Shown piece by piece: positions 35,093 through 44,741 of a stretch of DNA of 64,000 nucleotides. The first letter of the stretch is position 1. Each line of letters starts with the position of its first letter. The notes beneath the pieces are model-generated. The model had not been told where the DNA came from. It made no database searches and saw only the letters and a program-made list of their open reading frames with translations. The position numbers were made by a program, and so were the translations under genes. This DNA is from Moritella sp. JT01 (GTDB lineage: Bacteria; Pseudomonadota; Gammaproteobacteria; Enterobacterales; Moritellaceae), in NCBI RefSeq assembly GCF_001574435.1, contig NZ_LOCN01000001.1:138774-202773 (forward strand). Reading direction: 5' to 3'.

Positions 35093-36529
35093 TTATTTTA
35101 CTTTTAGGATTTTACTGGTGTTGGTTGAACCAACGGTATCCATTTTATCGCCTAATGTGAACAAGATAATATCACCTGATTGCACTTGACCTGTTTCTTT
35201 AAGTACCGCGTAAGTACCTTCTACGATTTGTTCCTGAGATAAACCTTCCGTGTTAAATTGTAGTGGGGTTACACCACGGTAAAGGGCTGTCGCATTCAAT
35301 GTTTTTTGATGTGGAGACAAGCAGAAGATCGGTAAGCCAGAGCTAATACGTGACATCAATAATGGCGTAGTACCTGACTCACTCAATGCAACAATAGCCT
35401 TTACACCTTTTAAGTGATTCGCAGCATACATCGTCGACATCGCAATGGTTTCTTCAATTGAATCGAATGTATACTCGATACGGTGGTTCGAGACATTCAT
35501 GCTTGGGTGTGTTTCTGCACCTAAACATACTTCTGCCATTGCTTTCACTGTTTCTACAGGGAAGTCACCGGCCGCTGTTTCTGCAGATAGCATGACCGCA
35601 TCTGTACCATCAAGAACCGCATTTGCCACGTCCATCACTTCTGCACGCGTTGGCATTGGGCTCGTGATCATTGATTCCATCATTTGTGTTGCGGTGATCA
35701 CGACACGGTTATATTTACGTGATAAGTGGATCAGTGATTTTTGTACACCCACAAGTGCTGCATCACCAATTTCAACGCCTAAATCGCCACGTGCAACCAT
35801 AATTGCGTCAGATGCGAGAATGATATCTATCATGCTTTCTTTTGTTGCTACAGTCTCTGCACGCTCAACTTTGGCACAGATTTTCGCATTAGAGCCCGCA
35901 GCACGAACAAGTTCACGCGCATAATTGATATCACTGCCGTTACGCGGGAAAGAAACCGCAATAAAGTCGACGTCAATTTTAGCTGCGGTTAGAATATCTG
36001 CTTTATCTTTGTCGGTAAGCGCTTCGGCAGATAACCCTCCACCTTGCTTATTGATACCTTTGTTATTTGATAATGGACCCGCTACCGTCACTTCTGTGTG
36101 GATCTGTTGACCTTTAATCTCGGTTACTTTTAACTGTACACGACCGTCATCAAGTAGCAGTACATCACCCGCGAAAACATCATTAGCTAGTTCTGGATAA
36201 TCGATACTAACGCGTTCTTGGTTACCCGCTGTTTTATCAAATGTTGCGTCTAAACAGAATTTATCACCTAAATTTAGTTGGATCTTACCGTCTGTAAATT
36301 TAGATACACGGATTTTAGGCCCTTGTAAGTCACCTAAAATAGCCACGTGTTTATTGTGTTTTTTAGCAATAGCACGAACCTCTTCGGCACGCTTGATGTG
36401 GTCTTCCGCGTTACCGTGAGAAAAGTTCATACGTACCATATTGGCACCAGCAAGAATAATTTTTTCTAGATTATTATCGCGATCTGTTGCTGGACCTAAA
36501 GTGGTTACAATTTTAGTTCGACGTAACAT
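35093..36529 (-). CDS. pykA: Pyruvate kinase, PykA type
   Basis: The 478-residue enzyme begins [20 protein letters not shown] and contains [82 protein letters not shown] and [18 protein letters not shown]. This is the E. coli PykA (pyruvate kinase II) pattern, not PykF. It converts phosphoenolpyruvate and ADP to pyruvate and ATP with Mg and K. hexR lies upstream on the same strand with a terminator between them, an arrangement shared with E. coli. Downstream, a bidirectional terminator separates it from fadE. Confidence 0.96.
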   Translation of the reverse strand: MLRRTKIVTTLGPATDRDNNLEKIILAGANMVRMNFSHGNAEDHIKRAEEVRAIAKKHNKHVAILGDLQGPKIRVSKFTDGKIQLNLGDKFCLDATFDKTAGNQERVSIDYPELANDVFAGDVLLLDDGRVQLKVTEIKGQQIHTEVTVAGPLSNNKGINKQGGGLSAEALTDKDKADILTAAKIDVDFIAVSFPRNGSDINYARELVRAAGSNAKICAKVERAETVATKESMIDIILASDAIMVARGDLGVEIGDAALVGVQKSLIHLSRKYNRVVITATQMMESMITSPMPTRAEVMDVANAVLDGTDAVMLSAETAAGDFPVETVKAMAEVCLGAETHPSMNVSNHRIEYTFDSIEETIAMSTMYAANHLKGVKAIVALSESGTTPLLMSRISSGLPIFCLSPHQKTLNATALYRGVTPLQFNTEGLSQEQIVEGTYAVLKETGQVQSGDIILFTLGDKMDTVGSTNTSKILKVK

Positions 36530-36675
36530 AATGACTCCATATGAATAATGAGATGATATTTTAAAGTATGCTATTTAAATACTGTCAGACAAAAGGTGAT
36601 CTTCAATCGTATTAGTATGCAAAAGGTTGATTACCGTTTGGTGACAAGAATAAGTAAAAAGTGACAGGGGAAATA

Positions 36676-36703
36676 AAAATGGCCACATATCAGCGGCCAT
36701 TTT
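36676..36703 (-). terminator. Terminator after hexR
   Basis: AAAATGGCC and GGCCATTTT pair over a 10-base loop, and the minus strand continues in TTTTTATTT. It lies 4 bp after the hexR stop, so pykA has its own promoter. Confidence 0.8.
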
Positions 36704-36706
36704 GGA

Positions 36707-37555
36707 TTAATCTATTTTGTTAAAGCGTGAATCCTTGATTGCGGATTTTACTTTCTTCAAGTTCTCTCTGAACTTTTCACCGCGACGTAATGTGAAGCCT
36801 GTCGCCAGTACATCAACCAGTACCAATTGCGCGACACGTGATGCCATTGGCATATAAACGTCAGTATCTTCCATTACATCAAGTGAAATAACCAGATTCG
36901 AGTACTCTGCAAGTGGAGAATTTTCAGCTGTGATACCAATCACGATTGCATCATTTTCACGTGCGAGTTTCGCCACATCAACCATACTTTTAGTACGGCC
37001 TGTATGTGAGAACAATACCACTACCGAGTCTTCAGTACTGTTAATTACACTCATGCGTTGCATCATAATGTCATCAAAACAAATGACGGGTACGTTGAAA
37101 CGGAAGAATTTATTTTCAGCGTCACGGGCAACCGATGCCGAAGCACCTAAGCCGAAAAACGAAATTTGTTTCGATTGAATAAGCAGATCAACCGCTTTAT
37201 TAATTATTTCTGGATCTAAGCTGTTTTTTGCTAAGTCTAAGTGAGCGATTGTGGTTTCAAAGATCTTCTGAGTATAAACTTCTGGGCCATCGTTTGCTTC
37301 TACGTTTCTGTTTACGTATGGGGTACCGTTGGCTAAGCTTTGCGCTAAATGCAATTTAAAATCAGGGTAACCTTTGGTATCTAGACGACGGCAAAAACGG
37401 TTAACTGTCGGTTCACTTACATCTGCAACTTTGGCAAGTGTCGCAATACTTGAATGAATAGCTGATTGCGGAGATTCTAGAATAACATCAGCAACCTTTT
37501 TTTCAGACTTACTGAATATTTCTAAATTTTGGATTATTTTTTCGAGCATACTCAT
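36707..37555 (-). CDS. hexR: RpiR-family regulator HexR
   Basis: The 282-residue protein has an N-terminal RpiR HTH (IATLAKVADVSEPTVNRFCR, about residues 37-56) and a C-terminal SIS sugar-phosphate domain (ISFFGLGASASVARDAENKF, then LFSHTGRTKSMVDVAKLARE). It closely follows E. coli/Shewanella HexR, which senses 2-keto-3-deoxy-6-phosphogluconate and controls central carbon genes including pykA and gap. The location directly upstream of pykA supports the name. A HexR operator (TGTAAT-N3-ATTACA type) was sought near both promoters; none is a convincing match. Confidence 0.93.
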   Translation of the reverse strand: MSMLEKIIQNLEIFSKSEKKVADVILESPQSAIHSSIATLAKVADVSEPTVNRFCRRLDTKGYPDFKLHLAQSLANGTPYVNRNVEANDGPEVYTQKIFETTIAHLDLAKNSLDPEIINKAVDLLIQSKQISFFGLGASASVARDAENKFFRFNVPVICFDDIMMQRMSVINSTEDSVVVLFSHTGRTKSMVDVAKLARENDAIVIGITAENSPLAEYSNLVISLDVMEDTDVYMPMASRVAQLVLVDVLATGFTLRRGEKFRENLKKVKSAIKDSRFNKID

Positions 37556-37924
37556 GATATTTCCCTGGCAAGCTCCGCAATGGGCGCATGATAAAGTAAT
37601 GAAGGTTAATGCGAATCTATAGCGGCATTATAAACCTTGCTGGATATTTATTACGTGAATTATGTAAAAAATATGAAGTAAGTCGAACTATTATTACATT
37701 TTTTACTTATGTTTAGCATCGTTCCATATGTTTTTGTGACTTTATTATGGTTAAAGCAGCTTAAACAGCATAAACGTGGTGCTAATGACGATTTTACAGG
37801 CAAAGTATATGTAGGTTTATAACTAATTATAGTCGTAATATTTGTTCAAAATAGTAATTAAATTGCACAAACAATCATGTGCTATACCTACAGTAAGTCA
37901 TATTCATTAATCAGGGAGTATTTT
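37556..37924. other. Intergenic region between divergent hexR and sdaA
   Basis: About 370 bp hold the promoters of both genes. TTACGTGAATTATGTAA near 37650 and an AT-rich stretch to 37870 could hold regulatory sites, but nothing meets a known consensus well. There is no gene. Confidence 0.4.
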
Positions 37925-39292
37925 ATGATCAGTACCTTTGATATGTTTAGTATTGGTATTGGGCCGTCGAGTTCACATACTGTTGGTCCTATGCGCGCTG
38001 CATTTGACTTTTTACAACAGCTTAAAGCACTCAATAATCGTGAACCTATTTTAGGTATTAACGCTGCACTCTTTGGTTCGTTAGGACAAACAGGTGTTGG
38101 TCATAGCAGTGATATTGCTGTTATTTTGGGGCTAGCAGGTTATGAGCCAGACAAGATCGATTCTGAGCTAGTGCCCGCTATATTAACGAAAATAGAGGAA
38201 CAACAAGGCATTGACCTGAACGATATTGGCTTTGTGCCTTTTACGCGTGCTGAAAACATCATACTGCACCAGCGTAAAACTTTGTCTTATCACAGTAATG
38301 GGATGACGATAACTGCTTTAAGCCAAGATAATATTGTATTGAGTAAGACATATTATTCAATTGGCGGAGGTTTTATTCTTGACCATGACCACATCGAACA
38401 GCCATTGGAAGTGAATGCCCAAACACCGCCTAAATATAAATTTGATAGTGCTGATGAACTCCTCACTATTTGTCGATTACACGGCTTATCTATTGCCAAG
38501 CTTATGTATGAAAATGAGCGCCAATTAAATCCCGATGATGTCATCAACAAAAAGCTATTACAGTTGCATAGCATCATGGTTGATTGTATTCATCGAGGTT
38601 GTCGTAATGAAGGGATTTTACCCGGTGGTTTAAAGGTTCGCCGTCGTGCACCTGGATTATACCAGCGATTACAAGCGCCAGATGCCAAAGATGATACGTT
38701 TCACGGCATGGACTTTGTTAATATGTATGCGATGGCTGTTAATGAAGAAAATGCGGCTGGTGGACGTGTTGTTACGGCGCCGACCAATGGTGCTGCGGGT
38801 ATAATTCCTGCGGTGATGTATTTTTATGATCAGTTCGTTAGCCCGTTAACGGAAGAAAAAATAAAAAACTACCTATTAACCTGCGCCGCAATTGGTACTT
38901 TATATAAGAAAAATGCCTCTATTTCTGGTGCTGAAGTGGGTTGTCAGGGCGAGGTTGGTGTTGCTTGCTCTATGGCCGCAGCTGGCTTGACGGCTATAAG
39001 GGGCGGGACACTTGAACAAGTCGAGCACGCTGCTGAAATTGGCATGGAACATAATTTGGGGCTGACTTGTGATCCGGTGGCAGGCTTGGTACAGATTCCT
39101 TGCATCGAACGTAATGCGATTGGTGCGGTGAAAGCGATTAATGCGTCACGGATGGCGCGTATGGGATCTGGAGACCACAAGGTATCGCTTGATCAGGTGA
39201 TTAAAACCATGAAAGCCACAGGTGATGATATGAAGAATAAATACAAAGAGACATCGAAAGGTGGTTTAGCGATTAATGTGACGGTTTGTTAA
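37925..39292 (+). CDS. sdaA: L-serine ammonia-lyase
   Basis: The protein is 455 residues from ATG 37925 with AGGGAG upstream, giving the family start [20 protein letters not shown]. The upstream in-frame start at 37877 is not favoured. The N-terminal beta domain includes the GPSSSHT-GPMRAA and [13 protein letters not shown] blocks. The C-terminal domain carries the Fe-S Cys residues ([23 protein letters not shown]) and [18 protein letters not shown]-like [16 protein letters not shown]. It deaminates L-serine to pyruvate and ammonia. Length equals E. coli SdaA. It converges on the flagellar gene flgN. Confidence 0.94.
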   Translation: MISTFDMFSIGIGPSSSHTVGPMRAAFDFLQQLKALNNREPILGINAALFGSLGQTGVGHSSDIAVILGLAGYEPDKIDSELVPAILTKIEEQQGIDLNDIGFVPFTRAENIILHQRKTLSYHSNGMTITALSQDNIVLSKTYYSIGGGFILDHDHIEQPLEVNAQTPPKYKFDSADELLTICRLHGLSIAKLMYENERQLNPDDVINKKLLQLHSIMVDCIHRGCRNEGILPGGLKVRRRAPGLYQRLQAPDAKDDTFHGMDFVNMYAMAVNEENAAGGRVVTAPTNGAAGIIPAVMYFYDQFVSPLTEEKIKNYLLTCAAIGTLYKKNASISGAEVGCQGEVGVACSMAAAGLTAIRGGTLEQVEHAAEIGMEHNLGLTCDPVAGLVQIPCIERNAIGAVKAINASRMARMGSGDHKVSLDQVIKTMKATGDDMKNKYKETSKGGLAINVTVC

Positions 39293-39345
39293 CTTAAATG
39301 TGACAGTAAAGGGAATTAAATCAGAGGGTTCAGTAAGGCGCTGGC

Positions 39346-39774
39346 TCAGGATTTGAATGTTAGCCCCAGTGTCGAAGATGATCCGCGAGTACGGCCTAAC
39401 TTATCATAGGTAATATTATTACGTGAGCGACTGCGGATGATCGTATCGGTTAGCCGTTTGGCATTACGCAGATTGAGTTCAATCAGTTTACCATTAACGT
39501 CATTTAATTCTTGGCATTGAGTAAGTTCAGTTTCAATTTGTTGTTTTTGAGAGAGATAGGTAGACAATAATTCAGCAGCATCAGGGTGCTGGTTTATTTG
39601 GACATCAAGTTCGGCAATTTGGGTTATTTTTTGTTGCTTATCTTGACTGAGTTTTTCTAGTGCCGTGACGTCGCGTGACTCTAACGCTGATTTTTCAGCT
39701 GTCAGTAGAGCCAGTAATTGTTCTACATAAGATACTTGTAAAACGAGTAATTCGGGTAATTCTTGCATTTTCAT
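39346..39774 (-). CDS. flgN: Flagellar hook-filament junction chaperone FlgN
   Basis: The 142-residue, largely helical coiled-coil protein (LLALLTAEKSALESRDVTAL, LSQDKQQKITQIAELD) ends in a disordered tail (RGSSSTLGLTFKS). It is named mainly from its position directly after flgM and from the usual FlgN pattern. It keeps FlgK and FlgL in an export-competent form in the cytoplasm. The gap to flgM is 18 bp and both share the sigma-28 promoter upstream of flgM. Sequence similarity alone would be modest. Confidence 0.8.
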   Translation of the reverse strand: MKMQELPELLVLQVSYVEQLLALLTAEKSALESRDVTALEKLSQDKQQKITQIAELDVQINQHPDAAELLSTYLSQKQQIETELTQCQELNDVNGKLIELNLRNAKRLTDTIIRSRSRNNITYDKLGRTRGSSSTLGLTFKS

Positions 39775-39792
39775 GTCTGTTACGGTACTCGG

Positions 39793-40107
39793 TTATGCAA
39801 GTAAAGATTCGAAGTTAGACATATTCTTTGCTAATTTATTCGCATCAACGTGATAGCTACCATCAGCAATGGCCTTTTTCAAACTCTCGACTTTCGATTC
39901 GTTAACAGGTGTACCTTGAGCTAAATCATGTTCCATAGCGGTCAAACTTTTGGCTTGTGATGTAATGTTAACTGAGTCGCCTTGTGCTATACGTTGCGGT
40001 GAAGTTTGAGTCGGATTACCATTTTGAACTCTGGTTTTCTGCTGCGCACTTCTTGCTTGATCTAGCTGGAGACTACGGTTATTTAAATTGGTTAAATTTA
40101 TGGCCAT
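39793..40107 (-). CDS. flgM: Anti-sigma-28 factor FlgM
   Basis: The 104-residue protein starts MAINLTNLNNRSLQ. The N-terminal half is polar and probably disordered (QNGNPTQTSPQRIAQGDSVN). The C-terminal part is the sigma-28-binding region: SLTAMEHDLAQGTPVNESKV, then LKKAIADGSYHVDANKLAKN and FESLL. FlgM binds FliA until it is exported through the finished hook. The sigma-28 promoter right upstream gives a feedback loop, as in Salmonella and Vibrio. Confidence 0.92.
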   Translation of the reverse strand: MAINLTNLNNRSLQLDQARSAQQKTRVQNGNPTQTSPQRIAQGDSVNITSQAKSLTAMEHDLAQGTPVNESKVESLKKAIADGSYHVDANKLAKNMSNFESLLA

Positions 40108-40146
40108 TTTTCTACCTATTGAATTGTAAACAGGTGTACTAAAAGA

Positions 40147-40173
40147 TTATCGACTTATGACAATAAAACTTTA
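40147..40173 (-). promoter_or_regulatory. Sigma-28 promoter of flgMN
   Basis: Read on the minus strand: TAAA, 15 bases, then GTCGATAA, against the consensus TAAA-N15-GCCGATAA. It lies 40 bp before the flgM start, in the flgA-flgM gap. Confidence 0.85.
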
Positions 40174-40180
40174 GCAAAAT

Positions 40181-40882
40181 TTAATAGTTTATTTGGATGG
40201 TTCCTGCTGCTTGGACAACACCCGAAACAATTCGTTTCGATTTACTGTTACGCACCTTGATTTTTTCATCCAAAATACCGTTAGCCAATGCTACACCATC
40301 AGTTTTTACGGTTAGATTTCCCACTGAACTGGTAATTGTAACGCTTTCGCCTTTACACACAAGACATATATCTCGTGTTGAGATCATTTGTTCAGTCGAG
40401 AGGGGTCTTTTTAAGCGTGCCCTATTAACAAAAGCCAAATCTGAAATATAACCCGAGCGTAATAATACACGGTTCATATATTCTATTTTAGTATTGTTTT
40501 TAGTTAATCGGCTACCTTTTGATAAAGGTCGATTGCTAACCATCACAGGTACTAGTCGAATAATCTTTAACGGTACGTAAAGTTGCCAGTTATCAGCATT
40601 ATCGCAACTTATTTTTACCGTCGCGGAGCGTTGTAAACTTTTATTACCAACTAACTCTGCAGACATATTACCTTCACACTGAGTTACTGCTATTCTGCGG
40701 TCAATTTTTGTTACTTTTATACTTACTCTTTCATTCTGAGAGCTAGGTAGTTGCGCTTTGATAAAAGATTCCGCAAACTCTTCAATAACTTGATGTTGGT
40801 CTATTGTTGCGTTCGCAAGTGGTAAATAACTCATTAAACTGAAACAATAGAAAAACAACAATGAAAAAATATATTTAAGCAT
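40181..40882 (-). CDS. flgA: Flagellar P-ring assembly chaperone FlgA
   Basis: This 233-residue periplasmic protein has a signal peptide (about 1-25, ending ANA). The C-terminal SAF/FlgA domain has RPLSKGSRLTKNNTKIEYMN, then DICLVCKGESVTITSSVGNL, TVKTDGVALANG and KIKVRNSKSKRIVSGVVQAA. It helps FlgI form the P-ring around the rod. It heads the flgA-flgM-flgN group and is divergent from cheV. No sigma-54 box was found on the minus strand before it. Confidence 0.92.
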   Translation of the reverse strand: MLKYIFSLLFFYCFSLMSYLPLANATIDQHQVIEEFAESFIKAQLPSSQNERVSIKVTKIDRRIAVTQCEGNMSAELVGNKSLQRSATVKISCDNADNWQLYVPLKIIRLVPVMVSNRPLSKGSRLTKNNTKIEYMNRVLLRSGYISDLAFVNRARLKRPLSTEQMISTRDICLVCKGESVTITSSVGNLTVKTDGVALANGILDEKIKVRNSKSKRIVSGVVQAAGTIQINY

Positions 40883-40902
40883 TTAGGTTTCTAAGCCGAT
40901 AT
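40876..40902 (+). promoter_or_regulatory. Candidate sigma-28 promoter of cheV
   Basis: TAAG, 15 bases, then GCCGATAT, one mismatch in each box against TAAA-N15-GCCGATAA. It overlaps the start of flgA and leaves a leader of about 140 bases before cheV. Confidence 0.4.
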
Positions 40903-41047
40903 AAGATTAACGATTACGTATAAAGTGATTTAAGAGCCAATTTTTTGACTGCTTTATACTGTAAACAACAAATATAAATGAACAATACAGTGGTAAGCAA
41001 TATTTAAGCCATGTTGAAAATAAGCGACATTTACCTGAGGATGAATA

Positions 41048-41983
41048 ATGGCAGGATTACTCGATACGGTTAATCAACGTACACAATTGGTAGGACAAAA
41101 CCGTCTAGAATTACTGATGTTCCGTTTAAACGGGCGTCAGCGTTTTGGTATCAATGTATTTAAAGTAAAAGAAGTATTACAATGCCCGCCATTAACGACT
41201 CTTCCAAAGCTTCATCCTGTAGTGCGTGGCGTTGCCCATATACGTGGTAAAACGATCTCTGTGATTGATTTAAGCTTAGCCACGGGTGGTCGTCCAATTG
41301 AGGATTTAAGTAAAGCATTTATCATTATTTCTGAATATAACCGTTCAGTGCAGGGCTTTTTAGTCTCGAGTGTTGAACGTATTATCAACATTAATTGGGA
41401 AGCTATTTTACCACCGCCAAAAGGTACAGGCCGGTTTAGTTATTTAACGGCGGTGACAGAAGTAGATAAAGAACTCGTTGAAGTCCTCGATGTGGAGAAA
41501 ATCCTGCATGAAGTTGCGCCAGTGAAAATGGAAATTAGTGAAGAAATACTTGAAACGGCAACACAAATTAATAAGACAGAAATAGAGAAAGTGATTCTTG
41601 TTGTGGATGATTCAAGAGTTGCACGTAATCAGATTAAAAAGGCGGTTTCTGATCTTGGCTTTAAGATTGTATTAGCTAAAGATGGCCGAGACGGATTAAA
41701 TAAACTCCGTGAAATGGCAGCCAATGGCCCAATTACCGACCAAATCGCATTGATGATTTCAGATATTGAGATGCCAGAAATGGATGGTTATACGCTTACT
41801 GCCGAAGTGAGAAATGATCAGTCATTGAATGGTTTATATATTATTTTACATACGTCGTTAAGTGGTGTATTTAATCAGGCGATGGTAACTAAAGTTGGCG
41901 CAAACGATTTTATCGCAAAATTTAATCCCGATGAACTTGCGGGTGCGGTTTTAAAAGCATTAAAAGCAGCTGACCCTAGCTAG
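41048..41983 (+). CDS. cheV: Chemotaxis coupling/response protein CheV
   Basis: The 311-residue protein has a CheW-like domain (about 15-165: FGINVFKVKEVL, VVRGVAHIRGKTISVIDL) followed by a receiver domain (about 180-308) with VVDDSRVARNQIKK, the phospho-acceptor in MISDIEMPEMDGYTLT and a Lys in FIAKFNPDEL. CheV couples receptors to CheA and tunes adaptation by phosphorylation. The start has CTGAGGATGAATA upstream. Gene order flgA < > cheV-cheR-flgB is that of Vibrio polar flagellar clusters. Confidence 0.95.
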   Translation: MAGLLDTVNQRTQLVGQNRLELLMFRLNGRQRFGINVFKVKEVLQCPPLTTLPKLHPVVRGVAHIRGKTISVIDLSLATGGRPIEDLSKAFIIISEYNRSVQGFLVSSVERIININWEAILPPPKGTGRFSYLTAVTEVDKELVEVLDVEKILHEVAPVKMEISEEILETATQINKTEIEKVILVVDDSRVARNQIKKAVSDLGFKIVLAKDGRDGLNKLREMAANGPITDQIALMISDIEMPEMDGYTLTAEVRNDQSLNGLYIILHTSLSGVFNQAMVTKVGANDFIAKFNPDELAGAVLKALKAADPS

Positions 41984-42038
41984 GGGCATCGTTGTGTTGA
42001 ATAAATGTATTTTCATATAGAAAGTTGAGTAAAAAATA

Positions 42039-42863
42039 GTGCAAACATTGTCAAATGAAGTTTATACCCGTTTTAGTGAATTTCTTGAAATTCAGTGCGG
42101 TATTGTATTAGGGCAAAATAAACAATATTTAGTTAAAAGTCGCTTATTGCCACTATTGGCAAAGCATAAAATGACCAGTTTAACTGAGCTAGTACAAAAA
42201 TCGATGACTATGTTAGCGCGTGATTTACGTAATGATGTTATTGATGCGATGACCACTAATGAAACGTTGTGGTTTCGTGATATTTACCCGTTTGAGTACT
42301 TACAGGCACAAATCTTACCTGAATTTATTAATAAAGGTCAGCCAATTAAGATCTGGTCTGCCGCCTCTTCATCTGGACAAGAACCATTTTCGATTGCCAT
42401 GTCAGCGATTGAAACGCAAGAAAGGCTCAAGCGTTTAGTTAAACCTAATGTGCAAATTATTGGTACGGATATATCACCGACAATGATTCAACACTGTAAG
42501 AAAGGGGTATATGACCGCTTGGCGCTTGGTCGTGGTTTGTCTCCTGAACGTAAGCGTCAGTTTTTCACGACACTACCTGATGATAAAATGCAGGTGAATC
42601 GTGACGTGCAGCAGTTAACGACATTTCGTGAAATCAATTTATTGGAAAGTTATGCTTTGCTCGGTAAGTTCGATATTATTTTTTGTCGTAATGTACTGAT
42701 TTACTTTTCCCCGAAGATTAAAAGTCAGATCCTTAATCAATTTGCGGGATCATTAAAACCGGGTGGGTACCTCTTCTTAGGTGCATCAGAATCCTTGACT
42801 GGGTTAACGGATAAGTTCGAAATGGTCCGTTGTAATCCAGGGATCGTATATAGGTTAAAATAG
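42039..42863 (+). CDS. cheR: Chemotaxis protein methyltransferase CheR
   Basis: This 274-residue SAM-dependent enzyme starts at GTG 42039. The N-terminal helical domain includes CGIVLGQNKQYLVKSRLLPL, and the Rossmann domain has IKIWSAASSSGQEPFSIAMS (SAM loop), IIGTDISPTMI, FDIIFCRNVLIYF and GYLFLGASESL. It methylates receptor glutamates to reset chemotaxis. It lies 55 bp after cheV. The ribosome site is weak, but no better in-frame start exists nearby. Confidence 0.94.
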   Translation: MQTLSNEVYTRFSEFLEIQCGIVLGQNKQYLVKSRLLPLLAKHKMTSLTELVQKSMTMLARDLRNDVIDAMTTNETLWFRDIYPFEYLQAQILPEFINKGQPIKIWSAASSSGQEPFSIAMSAIETQERLKRLVKPNVQIIGTDISPTMIQHCKKGVYDRLALGRGLSPERKRQFFTTLPDDKMQVNRDVQQLTTFREINLLESYALLGKFDIIFCRNVLIYFSPKIKSQILNQFAGSLKPGGYLFLGASESLTGLTDKFEMVRCNPGIVYRLK

Positions 42864-43093
42864 CTTATTTTATGACGGTTACTGTTTGAACATGGATGTT
42901 CGTTTATTGGCGGTAACCGACCGCCATACACCGTCAAAAAATTGATTTTTTAGATACACTTTACTATTTTCATCTACAACGCTTATTTTCAAAGTATCGC
43001 TACATTTCACGGTTTAATTTAAGCTATTGATTTCAATTGCTTTTATCCATTCACGCTGTAGATTCAATAAAACTTTACTGTTACTTATTATTT

Positions 43094-43109
43094 TGGCACA
43101 TATGTTGCT
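43094..43109 (+). promoter_or_regulatory. Sigma-54 promoter of flgBCDE
   Basis: TGGCACATATGTTGCT matches TGGCAC-N5-TTGCW fully. It lies 65 bp before flgB, in the 311-bp cheR-flgB gap, which otherwise shows no gene. Confidence 0.92.
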
Positions 43110-43174
43110 TCCATTATTTGTATCATCGTAATTATCATACGATTGATTACGATATAAATATATAGGAGGCGTTC

Positions 43175-43570
43175 ATGGCTATTAATTTTGATAATGCATT
43201 GGGTATACACCAATATTCTGTTGGCGTAAGAGAGCGTCGTGCAGAGGTATTAGCCAGTAATATTGCCAATGCGGACACGCCGGGGTTTAAAGCAAGAGAT
43301 TTAAGCTTTAAGGATGCACTTGCCAGTGCGACCCAGGGCAGTAGTTTTAATTTATTAAAAACCAGCGAACGTCATATATCAGGCGGCAGAAGTATGGCGT
43401 CTGATCTTCAATATAGAATTCCGAATCAACCCGATACTGGTGACGGTAATACTGTCGATGTACAAATTGAGCGTGCGAGTTTTATGCAAAATAGCATGGA
43501 ATACCAGGCATCACTGTCATTTTTGAGCAGTAAAATTCAAACTATGCGTAAGGCAATTAAAGGGCAATAA
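43175..43570 (+). CDS. flgB: Flagellar proximal rod protein FlgB
   Basis: The 131-residue protein has the rod-protein N-terminal motif ([20 protein letters not shown]), then [12 protein letters not shown] and the C-terminal helix [20 protein letters not shown]. It joins the MS-ring export gate to the rod. There is no signal peptide; it is exported by the flagellar type III system. First gene of the sigma-54-driven flgBCDE group, with AGGAGGC before its ATG and a 2-bp gap to flgC. Confidence 0.95.
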   Translation: MAINFDNALGIHQYSVGVRERRAEVLASNIANADTPGFKARDLSFKDALASATQGSSFNLLKTSERHISGGRSMASDLQYRIPNQPDTGDGNTVDVQIERASFMQNSMEYQASLSFLSSKIQTMRKAIKGQ

Positions 43571-43572
43571 TT

Positions 43573-43992
43573 ATGAGTTTATTTCGAGTCTTTGACGTTG
43601 CCGGTTCGGCAATGAGTGCACAATCGGTTCGTTTAAATACAACCGCGAGTAACCTTGCTAACGCGAATAGTGTGAGTAGTAGCGCCGGTGAGACCTATAA
43701 AGCACGTTATCCTATTTTCCAAGCTCAATTTGATCAAGCTAATGCTGCGCAAAATGAAGCTGTTGGCGTAAATGTTGCAGGGATTGTAGAAAGTGATGCG
43801 CCATTAGTTAATGAATTTAATCCAAATCATCCATTAGCTGACGAAAATGGCTATGTATATCGTCCGAATGTAAACATAATGGAAGAGATGGCAAACATGA
43901 TTAGCGCATCTCGTTCATACCAGACTAACGTGCAAATAGCTGATTCTGCTAAACAAATGCTGAATAAGACATTAACGTTAGGCCAAGGTTAA
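43573..43992 (+). CDS. flgC: Flagellar proximal rod protein FlgC
   Basis: The 139-residue protein begins FRVFDVAGSAMSAQSVRLNT, then TASNLANANSV. It contains HPLADENGYVYRPNVNIMEE and ends MISASRSYQTNVQIADSAKQ, MLNKTL. These are the standard FlgC rod and C-terminal helix motifs. It polymerises with FlgB and FlgF into the proximal rod. It lies 2 bp after flgB and 16 bp before flgD. Confidence 0.95.
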   Translation: MSLFRVFDVAGSAMSAQSVRLNTTASNLANANSVSSSAGETYKARYPIFQAQFDQANAAQNEAVGVNVAGIVESDAPLVNEFNPNHPLADENGYVYRPNVNIMEEMANMISASRSYQTNVQIADSAKQMLNKTLTLGQG

Positions 43993-44008
43993 TAGAGGAT
44001 ATTGGGCT

Positions 44009-44719
44009 GTGACGACAATTAATAACAGTAATAACATAGCTGACTTTAGCAGTCAGTTTAAAACAGACAAAAAGGATGCGGCAGAGCAAGCGGCAGAAAC
44101 TACCCGCAAAAAACTCGGTCAAGAAGACTTTTTCTCATTATTAACACAAGAGCTGGCTTATCAAGACCCGTTCAAACCCGTAGAAAACTCAGAGATGGTG
44201 GGGCAGATGGCGTCATTCACTACTGCTGATGGTATTACTAATATGGGTCACAAGTTTGATCAGTTAACTACAATCATGAGCTCAAACCAAGCGCTACAAG
44301 CCTCTAGTCTTGTGGGGACGAAGGTATTAGCCCCGGCATCGTCAGCATTTTTATCTGATGGTGAAAATGTATCTGGGCGTATTGATTTGCCTCAGAGTGC
44401 ACCTAATTTACGTTTGCAAATTGCCAATCAAGTCGGTGAAGTCGTTAACGTTATCGATTTGGGTGAACAAAAAAGCGGTGCTATTGCCTTTGATTGGGAT
44501 GGTACTGACATGAATGGCAATAAAGTGGCGGAAGGAAGTTACCGCTTAAAAGCATCGGCCTCGATAGACGGCAATGCACAAGACCTCAAAATATCAAGTT
44601 TTCAGCATGTTGAAAGTGTCAATATTGGCAATACTGGTAACGGTATTATGCTAAATCTGAAAGGTATGGGTAGTCTTCCTCTGAGCCAAGCAACAGAAGT
44701 TGCAGCTAAAACTTACTAA
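44009..44719 (+). CDS. flgD: Flagellar hook assembly (cap) protein FlgD
   Basis: The 236-residue protein starts with GTG. The N-terminal part has the FlgD signature (LGQEDFFSLLTQELAYQDPF, then KPVENSEMVGQMASF). A central Fn3/tudor-like part contains GEVVNVIDLGEQKSGAIAFD and WDGTDMNGNKVAEGSYRLKA. It caps the growing hook so FlgE can add below it, and is lost later. Position between flgC and flgE is canonical. Confidence 0.94.
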   Translation: MTTINNSNNIADFSSQFKTDKKDAAEQAAETTRKKLGQEDFFSLLTQELAYQDPFKPVENSEMVGQMASFTTADGITNMGHKFDQLTTIMSSNQALQASSLVGTKVLAPASSAFLSDGENVSGRIDLPQSAPNLRLQIANQVGEVVNVIDLGEQKSGAIAFDWDGTDMNGNKVAEGSYRLKASASIDGNAQDLKISSFQHVESVNIGNTGNGIMLNLKGMGSLPLSQATEVAAKTY

Positions 44720-44741
44720 ATTTATCGAATAAGGAAATCTT

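Noticed and set aside
35445-35924. Long open frame on the plus strand opposite pykA
   Set aside because: It is the mirror of a strongly conserved pykA reading frame, lacks a ribosome site and has an implausible composition.
37640-37670. HexR operator (TGTAAT-N3-ATTACA type) in the hexR-sdaA gap
   Set aside because: TTACGTGAATTATGTAA is only loosely symmetric and does not fit the known consensus.
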